A stretch of DNA of 64,000 nt, from positions 1 to 64,000 of the forward strand of contig JARRKC010000015.1 in NCBI GenBank assembly GCA_037388505.1, read 5' to 3'. This stretch comes from JARRKC01 sp037388505. Lineage in GTDB: Bacteria > Acidobacteriota > UBA6911 > RPQK01 > JAPXNP01. Within the stretch, counting starts at the first letter, position 1, and every line of letters starts with the position of its first letter. This document shows positions 17,201 through 24,407 of the stretch, piece by piece. A program made the position numbers and the translations under genes. The notes under the pieces are model-generated. The model saw nothing but the letters and a program-made list of their open reading frames with translations, was not told the origin of the DNA and searched no databases.

Positions 17201-17399
17201 AGGGAGAGGTTTCCCGGATTCCTTCCAGGGCACCTTCCCGACTCGCGTAGGCGGTGAACGTGGCGTGCGGGGCTTCCTTACCCCGACCGACGATGCCCTC
17301 ATTCTCCCAATCGTTCTTGGACGTCGGTTGCCCCAACGCCAGTGCAATTGAGCCTACCAATCCGATTCCGGCAATGATCATCCTCGATGCAGCGCGCAT
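14241..17399 (-). CDS. lacZ: Exported beta-galactosidase, glycoside hydrolase family 2
   Basis: A 1052-aa GH2 enzyme that hydrolyses terminal beta-galactosides such as lactose. Domain order matches LacZ: sugar-binding jelly roll (SNWQLQGYGYPIYTN), immunoglobulin-like domain, TIM barrel, second Ig domain, and small-chain C-terminal domain. The acid/base Glu lies in SLGNEAGDG and the nucleophile Glu in LCEYAHSMGNS; RTSHYPNTPLWYQLCD is the conserved barrel segment. Unlike E. coli LacZ it has a signal peptide (MIIAGIGLVGSIALALG), so it should act in the periplasm or outside. The start ATG is preceded by GAGGAGG. It is divergent from galK, which fits use of the released galactose by GalK and GalT. 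Confidence 0.93.
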   Translation of the reverse strand: MRAASRMIIAGIGLVGSIALALGQPTSKNDWENEGIVGRGKEAPHATFTAYASREGALEGIRETSPFFESLDGLWKFHWSPRPDERPASFFRTDFDDADWDEIPVPSNWQLQGYGYPIYTNIVYPWGPPAPPDVPHNHDPVGSYRTRFTVPPEWQNRRVIIHFDGVESAFYIWVNGKEVGYSQGSRTPAEFDLTSYLKDGRNLLAVEVYRWSDGSYLEDQDFWRMSGIFRDVYLYSTASLFVRDFWARSQFDASYGDAQLKVEVALENSGEQDPTMGSVEVELLDGQNGPIVSPMRHEFDLHASESSSIDFECAVPSPRKWSAEEPNLYRLLITLRDANGKPLEFVASDFGFRSSEIKGGQLLVNGVPVLIKGVDRHEHDPDTGHTLSRESMIRDIRLMKQNNINAVRTSHYPNTPLWYQLCDRYGIYLVDEANIESHGMGYRPDRTLGNNPSWKKAHMDRTVRMVERDKNHPSVIIWSLGNEAGDGVNFEATSAWVHERDPYRPVQYERAEQRPHTDIVVPMYTPPEGLAEYAEAHHDRPLILCEYAHSMGNSTGNLSEYWDVIRKYPNLQGGFIWDWVDQGLRAKAPDGRTYLAYGGDFGPPEVPSDGNFCMNGLVSADRVPHPGLSEVKKVYQYVDIEPVDVGQGRVRIHNGYAFANLSFLEGVWRVLADGDVVEQGTLPALPLAPGDSQEVTLPLTRPEPLPGAEYRLDISFRLRSATSWADRGFELAWQQFLLPFKAEVQSGQTVDGGPIEVVDSAYVLSLKGDDFVAEFNKKDGTLSSFVFKGTQLIRTGPRPNFWRAPIDNDIGNQMPDRLGIWKEAGRSWELNDFTSEMLDSGAVRVRAAGNLGQLGARYSISYTVHPDARIDVASDLLPGTEQLPDLPRVGMQLTVPGEFQQLTWFGRGPQETQWDRKSGARFGVYSGSVDDQLVRYSRPQENGNKTDVRWVLLSNPQGVGLMAVGEPALNVSARNYRDEDLEGVRHYYMMTRRPFVTVNLDLQQMGVGGDNSWGALPHPQFLLPAREYGYSYTLVPVIGGPKVAGALARRLR

Positions 17400-17556
17400 G
17401 CATCCTCCTCGGTTTCAGCTAAGCAAACGAAGCTACAGACTGTAATCCTAAACGGTAGGACCTGCAAAGAAAACGCATGCGAACCCTCGCACGGAATCCG
17501 GTCTGTTCATTGACGCCGGTTTTCGTTACAGTTGGCCGGCTCAACGGGAGGTTCGT

Positions 17557-18720
17557 ATGGATCGAGAGAAGTTGATCGAGTTGTTCAAGACGCGGTTTGG
17601 CAGGGCCCCCCGTCTGTGGGTCCAGGCGCCGGGACGGGTGAATATCCTCGGGGAGCACACGGACTACAACGACGGCTTCGTCTTTCCTGCCGCCATCGAC
17701 CGCCACCTCAGCATCGCGGCGGCTTCACGCAGCGACTCGACCGTTCGCGCCTATTCCATCGACTTCCAGCAGGAGAGCGTGTTCTCTCTTTCCGAACCGA
17801 CCCGGTCCGAGAGCGAACCCTGGTGCAACTACGTGAGAGGGGTTCTCGTGCAGTATCAGAAACGGGGGTTCAATCCGCCGGGCATGGATCTGGTACTGGC
17901 GGGGGATGTGCCCGTGGGGGCAGGCCTGAGCAGTTCGGCCGCTCTCGAAGTTGCGGTCGCGGAAACGGTTCGCGCACTCGCCGGGTGGCAGGTGGACCGG
18001 GTACAGATGGCGCTGCTGTCTCAATCGGCAGAACGGGAGTTCGTCGGCGTGCAGTGCGGGATCATGGATCAATTCGTCTCCGCCCTGGCTCAGGCCGGAA
18101 CGGCGTTGTTTATCGATTGTCGAGATCTCTCCTACTCCGCCTTCCCCCTGAGCGAAGGGATCAGCGTCGTTGTCTGTGACAGTCGCGTGCAGCGATCGCT
18201 GGACACGTCGGCCTACAATCGGCGTCGCTCCGAATGCGAACAGGCGGTGGAAGCGTTGCAGCCCGTGCTGGAGGGAATCGGGGCGCTGCGGGACGTTACG
18301 CCCGGCCAACTCGAGCAGCATCGGGAGAGACTCTCCGAGGTGGTCTTTCGACGAGCCCGGCACGTCGTCTATGAAGACGATCGTGTTCTGCGCGGCATCA
18401 AGATGCTCGAGCGGGGGGAGATCGTCGGCTTCGGGCGGCTCTTGTACGAGTCGCATGCCAGTCTGCGCGACGACTATGAGGTGAGCTGCCGGGAACTCGA
18501 TGAGTTGGTGGAACTCGCCCGTGGAGTCGATGCCACACTGGGAGCGCGAATGACCGGTGCGGGCTTCGGCGGATGCACCGTCAACCTGGTGAGCACGGAA
18601 GGCGTGGAGGCTTTCCAGGAGCATGTCAGCCAAGGCTATCGACAGCGGACCGGGAAAGACTGCTCAATCTACGTGTGTGTACCCTCGGAGGGTGTGAGAT
18701 CGGAGAGGATTGGGGGATAG
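17557..18720 (+). CDS. galK: Galactokinase
   Basis: Phosphorylates galactose at C1 with ATP, the first Leloir step. All GHMP kinase motifs are visible: the galactose signature GRVNILGEHTDYNDG (residues ~28-42), the ATP loop VPVGAGLSSSAALEVA, and GARMTGAGFGGCTVNLV near the C-terminus. Length (387 aa) is normal. The ATG follows GGGAGG at 17544-17549. It is transcribed away from lacZ and convergent with galT. Its TAG stop (18718-18720) begins a long imperfect palindrome that reaches into the end of galT. Confidence 0.96.
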   Translation: MDREKLIELFKTRFGRAPRLWVQAPGRVNILGEHTDYNDGFVFPAAIDRHLSIAAASRSDSTVRAYSIDFQQESVFSLSEPTRSESEPWCNYVRGVLVQYQKRGFNPPGMDLVLAGDVPVGAGLSSSAALEVAVAETVRALAGWQVDRVQMALLSQSAEREFVGVQCGIMDQFVSALAQAGTALFIDCRDLSYSAFPLSEGISVVVCDSRVQRSLDTSAYNRRRSECEQAVEALQPVLEGIGALRDVTPGQLEQHRERLSEVVFRRARHVVYEDDRVLRGIKMLERGEIVGFGRLLYESHASLRDDYEVSCRELDELVELARGVDATLGARMTGAGFGGCTVNLVSTEGVEAFQEHVSQGYRQRTGKDCSIYVCVPSEGVRSERIGG

Positions 18721-18722
18721 GA

Positions 18723-18824
18723 TGGGACGGCTTGGAACGTAGAGGACTCATGCGACATATGGGACCCCTGACCAACTCCGGGTCGCATCAGTCTCCAAGG
18801 TCCTATAAGTCCCGGGCCGTCCCA
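18723..18824. repeat. Imperfect palindrome spanning the galK-galT junction
   Basis: The outer arms TGGGACGG (18723-18730) and CCGTCCCA (18817-18824) pair perfectly. The inner arms GACTCATGCGAC (18745-18756) and GTCGCATCAGTC (18782-18793) match at 11 of 12 positions. It fills the gap between convergent genes and runs over the last codons and TAG of galT (18803-18805). Probably a bidirectional terminator or REP-like element. Confidence 0.6.
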
Positions 18825-19870
18825 TAATGCTCCGTCGAACAGCCCCTGAGGCGTTCTGCCGCCGACTCCGCCGTGATGTCCCGCTGAGGTGTTCCCAACA
18901 TCTCATAGCCGACCATGAACTTTCGCACCGTCGATGATCGAAGCAAGGGCGGGTAGTAGTGGGCATGGAGGTGCCACTCGGGGTGGTCCCGGCCATCCGT
19001 GGGGCGTTGGTGAAAGCCCATCGAGTAGGGGAACGGCGTCTGAAAAAGATTGTCGTAACGCGTGGTCAGGTTTTTCATCAGGTCCGCGAGCCCGGTTCGC
19101 TGGGTCCGATCGACCTGGTCGAAGGCCGATACGTGTCGACGACTCACGACCAGCGTCTCGAAAGGCCAGACCGCCCAGTAGGGCACCAGCGCCACGAACT
19201 CATCGTTCTCTTCAACGATGCGTTCCTTCTGTGACAGTTCGAGCGCCAGGTACCGACACAACAGACAATCCGACTCCCTTGCGAGAAACTCGGACTGAGT
19301 CCGCTGCTCCTTCGAGGGCTCGTTTGGGATGGACTCACCTGCCCAGATCTGGCAATGAGGGTGGGGATTGCTACAGCCCATCATCGCTCCCCGATTCTCG
19401 AAAATCTGGACATAGCGGATCCAGGGGAGGGCGGAAAGCTCCTCGAACTGTTCGCCCCAGACCTCGATGACCCGTTCGATCTGCGAGCGCTCCATGCGCG
19501 GCACGTCCAGGTCATGGCGGGGCGAGAAGCAGACCACGCGACAAACGCCGCGCTCGCTGCGGGCGCACAGGAGCCCTTCCTGGTCCTGAGAGCCGGACGG
19601 CGTTCCCGACACCAGCGCGGGAAAGTCGTTGTCGAAGACGAAGGTCTCATCGTACGCGGGATTCGCGCTTCCGTCGGCCCGCCTGTTGCCTGGGCAGAGA
19701 TAGCAGGAAGGATCGTACGGCGGGCGTTTTTCCCGGGTGGGAGCTTCCTCTTGGCCGATCCAGGGCCGTCTGGCCCGATGCGGAGATACCAGAAGCCATT
19801 CGCCGGTCAGGGCATTGAATCTTCGGTGCGGATGCTCTTTTGGATCGAACACGTCCATCTCGTTGATCAT
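18803..19870 (-). CDS. galT: Galactose-1-phosphate uridylyltransferase
   Basis: Transfers UMP from UDP-glucose to galactose-1-phosphate, the second Leloir step. Motifs: the Zn site YLCPGNRRADG, the N-terminal HRRFNALTGEWLLVSPHRARRPW, and the catalytic SNPHPHCQIW, where the second His of HPH is the covalent nucleophile. Also DHPEWHLHAHYYPPLLRS near the C-terminus. The start is placed at the ATG of 19868-19870 (MINEMDVFDPKEH); a TTG nine codons upstream and an ATG four codons downstream are alternatives. About 355 aa, normal for class I GalT. The last residues (GTARDL) are encoded within the palindrome at 18723-18824, so the native tail may differ from relatives. Confidence 0.94.
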   Translation of the reverse strand: MINEMDVFDPKEHPHRRFNALTGEWLLVSPHRARRPWIGQEEAPTREKRPPYDPSCYLCPGNRRADGSANPAYDETFVFDNDFPALVSGTPSGSQDQEGLLCARSERGVCRVVCFSPRHDLDVPRMERSQIERVIEVWGEQFEELSALPWIRYVQIFENRGAMMGCSNPHPHCQIWAGESIPNEPSKEQRTQSEFLARESDCLLCRYLALELSQKERIVEENDEFVALVPYWAVWPFETLVVSRRHVSAFDQVDRTQRTGLADLMKNLTTRYDNLFQTPFPYSMGFHQRPTDGRDHPEWHLHAHYYPPLLRSSTVRKFMVGYEMLGTPQRDITAESAAERLRGCSTEHYGTARDL

Positions 19871-20030
19871 TGTCGAGGTCTGAGTTGATCGGATCAAGTG
19901 TTTGGCGCAAGCACGAAGCCCAACCTGTTCACCCGGTTTCGGACGTGGAAGAATGGTTGGAGGTAAGGATCGCGGAACGGTCGGACGAACGGTCCCGGGT
20001 GTGAAGCAACGGGACCGTCAGGAGGATGAT

Positions 20031-21443
20031 ATGTCCCAAGAAGAGCCGAGAACGATGGGTCAGCAGTATGGTCGTCGCTCCTGGGCGGAACCCTGGAAGA
20101 TCAAAATGGTGGAGCCGATTCGGTTGAGGAACATCGAAGACCGGCGGAGTGCGCTCGCCGAGGCCGGTTACAACACCTTCCTGCTTCGTTCGGAAGACGT
20201 CTACATCGATCTGCTCACCGATAGCGGTACCAACGCCATGAGCGATCGCCAGTGGGCCGGCTTGATGCTGGGGGACGAAGCGTATGCGGGCAGCCGCAAT
20301 TTTTACCGTCTCGAGCGCGCGGTTCAGGACTTCTATGGTTACCCCATGATGGTCCCCACTCACCAGGGACGCGGAGCAGAGCACCTCATCAGCCTGGCCA
20401 TGATCCACCCGGGACAGGTGGTTCCGGGAAATATGTATTTCACCACGACCCGCCTGCATCAGGAATTAGCCGGAGGAACCTTCGTCGACGTCATCATCGA
20501 CGAGGCCCACGATCCGCCAAACGAGCATCCGTTCAAGGGCAATGTCGATCTTGGAAAGCTCTCGAATTTGATCGACGAAAAGGGAGCCGAGCAGATTCCC
20601 TATGTCAGTTTGGCGGGCACGGTCAACATGGCGGGTGGTCAACCGGTCAGCATGGAGAATGTACGGGCCGTCAAAGAACTGTGCAGCCGCCACGGAATCC
20701 CGGTCTTGCTCGATGCCACGCGCATGGTTGAAAACTGTTTCTTCATCCAGGAGCGGGAACCCGGTTACTCCGGGAAGCCCATTGCGGAGATCCTCCGAGA
20801 GTTCTGTGACTATACCGACGGCGCATGGATGAGCGCCAAGAAGGACAGCCTTGTGAATATCGGTGGATGGCTGGCCGTGCGTGATCCCGAGATCTTCGAA
20901 ACGATACGTAATCTCGTCGTTGTCTACGAGGGCCTTCACACCTATGGCGGCCTGGCGGGGCGCGATCTGGAAGCGCTTGCCATTGGGATCGAGGAATCGG
21001 TGCACGACGATCATGTCCGCAGTCGAGTCGAGCAGGTTCGGTACCTCGGTAACCTTCTGACGGCGTGGAACATACCCATTGTCCGGCCGGTTGGCGGTCA
21101 CGCCGTGTTTCTGGATGCCCGACGCTTCTTCGAGCACTTGAGGCAGGATCAGTTCCCGGCGCAAACCCTGGCGGCGGAGCTCTACCTGGATTCGGGCGTG
21201 CGATCGATGGAGAGGGGAATCGCCAGCGCAGGCAGGGACCCGAAGACCGGTGAGCATCGATACCCGAGACTCGAGTTGACTCGGCTCACCATCCCTCGCC
21301 GTGTCTATACCCAGGCTCACATGGACGTCGTCGCGGAATCGGTCAAAGCCGTCTACGATGCCAGGGAAACGGTTCGGGGACTAGAAATGGTCTATGAACC
21401 GAAGTACCTACGGTTCTTTCAGGCGCGGTTCGAACAATTGTAG
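20031..21443 (+). CDS. tpl: Tyrosine phenol-lyase (beta-tyrosinase)
   Basis: PLP enzyme that splits tyrosine to phenol, pyruvate and ammonia. It is a 470-aa member of the TPL/tryptophanase family with the signatures LLTDSGTNAMSD, YAGSRNFYRLE, VPTHQGRGAEH and the PLP lysine in MSAKKDSLVNIGG (about residue 270). Two positions that separate TPL from tryptophanase in my memory of the family read as TPL: Thr in NMYFTTTR (Asp in tryptophanase) and Arg in RSMERG (Ile in tryptophanase). The start at 20031 is preceded by AGGAGG at 20020-20025. No dedicated permease is adjacent. Convergent with the acidic small protein. Confidence 0.9.
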   Translation: MSQEEPRTMGQQYGRRSWAEPWKIKMVEPIRLRNIEDRRSALAEAGYNTFLLRSEDVYIDLLTDSGTNAMSDRQWAGLMLGDEAYAGSRNFYRLERAVQDFYGYPMMVPTHQGRGAEHLISLAMIHPGQVVPGNMYFTTTRLHQELAGGTFVDVIIDEAHDPPNEHPFKGNVDLGKLSNLIDEKGAEQIPYVSLAGTVNMAGGQPVSMENVRAVKELCSRHGIPVLLDATRMVENCFFIQEREPGYSGKPIAEILREFCDYTDGAWMSAKKDSLVNIGGWLAVRDPEIFETIRNLVVVYEGLHTYGGLAGRDLEALAIGIEESVHDDHVRSRVEQVRYLGNLLTAWNIPIVRPVGGHAVFLDARRFFEHLRQDQFPAQTLAAELYLDSGVRSMERGIASAGRDPKTGEHRYPRLELTRLTIPRRVYTQAHMDVVAESVKAVYDARETVRGLEMVYEPKYLRFFQARFEQL

Positions 21444-21475
21444 TGGAAAGGATCAAGTCAAGGAAGAGGCGAAGC

Positions 21476-21501
21476 GGAAGATGGCCCAACGGCCATCTTC
21501 C
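21476..21501. terminator. Strong hairpin between convergent genes
   Basis: GGAAGATGGCC and GGCCATCTTCC form a perfect 11-bp stem around CAAC, 33 bp after the tyrosine phenol-lyase stop and 31 bp beyond the stop of the opposite acidic-protein gene. No T-run follows. A bidirectional terminator is the likely role. Confidence 0.7.
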
Positions 21502-21531
21502 CCTAGCGCTTAGGAGCAAGGCCAGTGGGGA

Positions 21532-21807
21532 CTAATGGTAGTAGTCCTCCCCGTCCCCGCCCTCGTCATCATCATCGAAATCGTCAAAGTCCCCGTCGTC
21601 GTCAAAATCATCAAGATCGTCATAGTCGTCGTCGAAGTCATCCTCGTCATCAAAGTCATCATCAAAGTCATCGTCGAGGTCTTCATCAAAGTCGTCTTCG
21701 AAGTCCTCGTCTTCGAAGTCGTCGTCCATGCCCTCGTCATAGTCGTCGTCGGGGCGCAGCCGGAACGGCTGCACCGTGTGGTCGAGATCCTCAGTGTTCC
21801 AAAGCAT
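21532..21807 (-). CDS. Extremely acidic low-complexity small protein
   Basis: A 91-aa product of which residues ~19-88 are almost only Asp, Glu, Phe, Gly and Tyr, in irregular DDDFDD and DDFDED units. An ordinary 18-residue N-terminus (MLWNTEDLDHTVQPFRLR) precedes it. The ATG has a GGGGGT box six bases upstream, and the codons alternate GAC, GAT, GAA and GAG, which argues for selection on the protein. No signal peptide or membrane segment. I know of no named family; Asp-rich aromatic-spaced repeats may bind divalent cations or act as disordered charge carriers, but this is a guess. The tract is repeat-like and could vary in length. Confidence 0.6.
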   Translation of the reverse strand: MLWNTEDLDHTVQPFRLRPDDDYDEGMDDDFEDEDFEDDFDEDLDDDFDDDFDDEDDFDDDYDDLDDFDDDGDFDDFDDDDEGGDGEDYYH

Positions 21808-21956
21808 AGTGACCCCCTGGGGCTTCAGTTAAGCACAAACGATCATTTAAGGTCTATAGATTTTAGCCTCCCCTTATGGGCGTCTGAAAGTCGTCTGGGA
21901 AGGCGCGCCTATTCTGACTCTTGAAGCCCCTCGCAAGCAAGGGCAGAATCCGAAGA

Positions 21957-22865
21957 ATGCGCGAATGGGATGTGCTGGGAGTTGGAGCCGTCAGTGTCGA
22001 CGTGACCGGGACGATTCCGGAGTGGCCGCGACCCGGTACGAAGGTTCAACTCGAGGACCTGGAGCTGTGCGATGGAGGTTTGATCGGCACGGCTCTGGTG
22101 GCCGTCTCCCGCCTCGGAGGGAGTGCTTGTTTCCTGGGGAGGATGGGCTACTCCGAGTGGGCTTTGCGTGCCGTCGAGCAGCTCGCTCGGGAAGGTGTCG
22201 ACACGTCGCTCGTAATCCGCGAGAAGGGAAGTGGTCCCCACTTTGCGATGGTGCTGACTCTCCAGTCGGACGGTCAGCGAACGATCTTCTACAGCAAGTC
22301 GGCCGTCCGCTATCCCGACAGTGCTCATGTGCCTGCGGACGCGTGGCTCGGGCGGACTCGCGTGCTCCTGTTCGATTCGGGTTCGGGCCAGGCGGGACTT
22401 TCCTTTGCACGGGAAGCGCGGCGGGCCGGCATCCCCGTTGTGATCGATGCAGAGCAGATGACCCCCAAGCTGGACGACTTGCTGCAGAGTACGGACCACG
22501 TCGTCATTCCGGAGGAGCTTGCGTCGGAGATCCATCCGGGCTGGCACCGGGAGTCCGATCCCGCCGAATTGCGTTTCCGGGCGGATCAGACTGTGGTCGT
22601 GACCCTGGGAGCGGACGGTTGCATCGCCTCATGCCCGCGGGAGGGGGTGTGTCGTCTTCCCGCCTTCCGTGTGAAGGTTGTCGACACCACCGGTTGTGGC
22701 GATGTCTTTCATGGTGCCTATGCGCTCGGGGTCGCGCGCGGGCTGGACCTCGCCGCACGTTGTCGCCTGGCTTCCGGCGCTGCGGCGTTGGCTGCGACCC
22801 GGCTGGGAGGACGAAACGGTATCCCTACGGAGGATGCCCTCCTCCGCTTTCTCCGTGAGCGGTGA
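21957..22865 (+). CDS. PfkB family carbohydrate kinase
   Basis: A 302-aa ribokinase-fold kinase that phosphorylates a sugar or nucleoside with ATP. The N-terminal glycine-rich motif is DGGLIGTALVAVSRLGG and the catalytic anion hole and base lie in DTTGCGDVFHGAYALG, where the Asp of GCGD is the base. The start ATG at 21957 gives the usual first strand (EWDVLGVGAVSVDVTG). The substrate cannot be read from the sequence. It stands alone between the acidic protein and a small unknown gene, so context does not help. Confidence 0.88.
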   Translation: MREWDVLGVGAVSVDVTGTIPEWPRPGTKVQLEDLELCDGGLIGTALVAVSRLGGSACFLGRMGYSEWALRAVEQLAREGVDTSLVIREKGSGPHFAMVLTLQSDGQRTIFYSKSAVRYPDSAHVPADAWLGRTRVLLFDSGSGQAGLSFAREARRAGIPVVIDAEQMTPKLDDLLQSTDHVVIPEELASEIHPGWHRESDPAELRFRADQTVVVTLGADGCIASCPREGVCRLPAFRVKVVDTTGCGDVFHGAYALGVARGLDLAARCRLASGAAALAATRLGGRNGIPTEDALLRFLRER

Positions 22866-22898
22866 TTCGACTGCTTGGACCGGAATCAACCGCGGGGC

Positions 22899-23117
22899 CT
22901 ACGCCAAAGCCGGATCACGTCGAGCCAACTCCAAATCGGGCAGGCGAAAGTACCAGATTCGAAAGGGCGCCCGCCCGACGGCCTGGCAGCCGATGAAGCC
23001 CGACTCAGAACGCTCGTCCAGTAACGATACTACGCGAAACAGCGCACCCCGGCGGAACAACGGACTTGGGCGCCTGGCCCGGACCAGACAGCCACGATGA
23101 ACCTCACTAGCCAGCAT
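22899..23117 (-). CDS. Small hypothetical protein (72 aa)
   Basis: A 72-residue basic protein with strand-like hydrophobic patches (GCLVRARRP, GALFRVVSLLDERSESGFIGC, RIWYFRLPDLELAR), suggestive of a small beta-barrel fold. The ATG at 23115-23117 is preceded by AGGAGG eight bases upstream, a strong ribosome-binding site, which is the main reason I accept it. It is divergent from the corrinoid protein gene and convergent with the PfkB kinase. I do not recognise a family. Confidence 0.5.
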   Translation of the reverse strand: MLASEVHRGCLVRARRPSPLFRRGALFRVVSLLDERSESGFIGCQAVGRAPFRIWYFRLPDLELARRDPALA

Positions 23118-23148
23118 CTTCGTCCCTCCTGGCTAAATAGATGCACTC

Positions 23149-23204
23149 GCAACTCAAATCGTCGCTTCATCAGAAAGACTTTAGACCCGATTTGTTCGAG
23201 TTGT
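23149..23204. other. Bulged hairpin in the divergent promoter region
   Basis: GCAACTCAAATCG (23149-23161) pairs with CGATTT...GAGTTGT (23188-23204) with a four-base bulge. It lies between the 72-aa gene and the corrinoid gene, where an operator or leader structure could sit. I do not see a cobalamin-riboswitch consensus. Confidence 0.3.
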
Positions 23205-23364
23205 GACACACACGAGAACTCTTTGTAAAACAGGCCCCTGACATGCCTCCTGCCCGACGGCGGGATCGTCTCACGGAGGATTTGCGTCTGGACATTCGAA
23301 CCCGGAGATGCCACATTGCTGCTGTCATTCGTCACAGGACGGTTGAGCGGATTGGAGGAGGTTG

Positions 23365-23988
23365 ATGCCCCAGGACCAGGAGTTGTTCGAAGCCATCTGC
23401 CACGGCGATCGGGATGGCTGTCGGGAGCGTGTTCAAGCCGCCATCGATGCCGAGTCCGACATTGTAGGGCTCTTGAACGAGTCGATGATTCCGGCAATGC
23501 GTGAGATGGGTCGCCGCTTCTCCTGTAACGAAGTCTACGTGCCGGACATGCTGCTGTCGGCCAGAGCCATGCAGGCAGGGCTGGATCTGGTAGAGCCGAT
23601 TCTGGCGGCAACGGGCCATCGTGCTCGTGGCCGTGTCTGCATTGGAACGGTGAAGGGGGACCTGCACGACATCGGCAAGAACCTGGTCGCCATGATGCTG
23701 AAGGGCGCCGGCTACGAAGTCGTAGATCTCGGAGTGAACTGTGATGTCACGAAATTCGACAGAGCGGTGAACGAGGGTGCCCAGGTCGTTCTCTGCAGTG
23801 CTCTGCTCACGACAACGATGCCCTACATGAAGACGGTGGTCGACCACTTTCGCGATCGATCCGAGATCGGTGTGGTCGTCGGCGGTGCGCCGGTCAGCGA
23901 AGGCTACGCTCGAGAGATCGGCGCCGACGGTTACGGCAGTGATGCCAACGAGGCGGTCCGGGTCATGGACGGCCTTTTCGCAGGTTGA
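23365..23988 (+). CDS. Corrinoid protein, MtbC/MttC-like
   Basis: A 207-aa two-domain B12 carrier. The N-terminal helical cap (about residues 1-85, with VYVPDMLLSARAM) and the C-terminal Rossmann-like B12 domain with the DxHxxG motif in VKGDLHDIGKNLV (His is the lower axial Co ligand) match the cognate corrinoid proteins of methyltransferase systems and the B12 modules of MetH. The ATG is preceded directly by GGAGGAGG. No partner methyltransferase is adjacent; the homocysteine-methyltransferase-like protein at 30648 is a possible partner 7 kb away. Confidence 0.88.
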   Translation: MPQDQELFEAICHGDRDGCRERVQAAIDAESDIVGLLNESMIPAMREMGRRFSCNEVYVPDMLLSARAMQAGLDLVEPILAATGHRARGRVCIGTVKGDLHDIGKNLVAMMLKGAGYEVVDLGVNCDVTKFDRAVNEGAQVVLCSALLTTTMPYMKTVVDHFRDRSEIGVVVGGAPVSEGYAREIGADGYGSDANEAVRVMDGLFAG

Positions 23989-24407
23989 CACGAAGTTCCG
24001 AGTCCCGAGGGCGTGTTGCCGAAATCCTTCGGACCCCGCCTCGGACTTGGTACTGGTCCGTCGAGATTTGCAGATTCGATCTCACGCAAAGCCGCCACGG
24101 ACGCCAATGGCTCCAAAACAAGGGAATCCTTTGCGTGATTGGCGGCTTCGCATGGAATCGAGCTGTCGAGGCTTCACACTATTGCCGAGCTTCAAGCCAA
24201 ACCGGGACTGAGACCCTTTGGGCAGCGCGCCCCCGAGTTCAGAGTTCCGAGAGTGGAATACGCTTCCCGCTCCGGTTCTCCCGTCCTCCCGTCCTCTCGT
24301 CCTCCGGTTCTCCCGTCCTCCGTTTGCAGTGGATCGTCGCCCCGGCTGTCATATGGTTTGCCTCTACCAGGCCACTAATGTCATGAGCAGTGGACAAAAT
24401 TGAATCG
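23989..24407. other. Intergenic region with inverted and simple repeats
   Basis: About 400 bp without a supported gene. CACGCAAAG (24084-24092) and CTTTGCGTG (24129-24137) are inverted copies, with GCCGCCA/TTGGCGGC nested nearby, so this part can fold into a long hairpin. CGGTTCTCCCGTCCTCC arrays at 24270-24321 belong to the simple-repeat family seen in other gaps. AGTTCCGAG words at 23995 and 24242 are further text-like repeats. Confidence 0.55.
24270..24321. repeat. CCGGTTCTCCCGTCCTCC simple repeat
   Basis: Two CCGGTTCTCCCGTCCTCC units separated by a diverged unit (CGTCCTCTCGTCCTCC). Same family and orientation as 7311-7347 and 53583-53626. Confidence 0.75.

Noticed and set aside
21535..21924. 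Plus-strand frame full of Val/Ile repeats opposite the acidic protein
   Set aside because: It is the mirror of the GAC/GAT-rich minus-strand gene; it lacks a ribosome-binding site, and the minus-strand start has one.
23118..23364. Possible cobalamin riboswitch upstream of the corrinoid gene
   Set aside because: I could not find the B12-box consensus or a kissing-loop arrangement; only a generic hairpin is visible.
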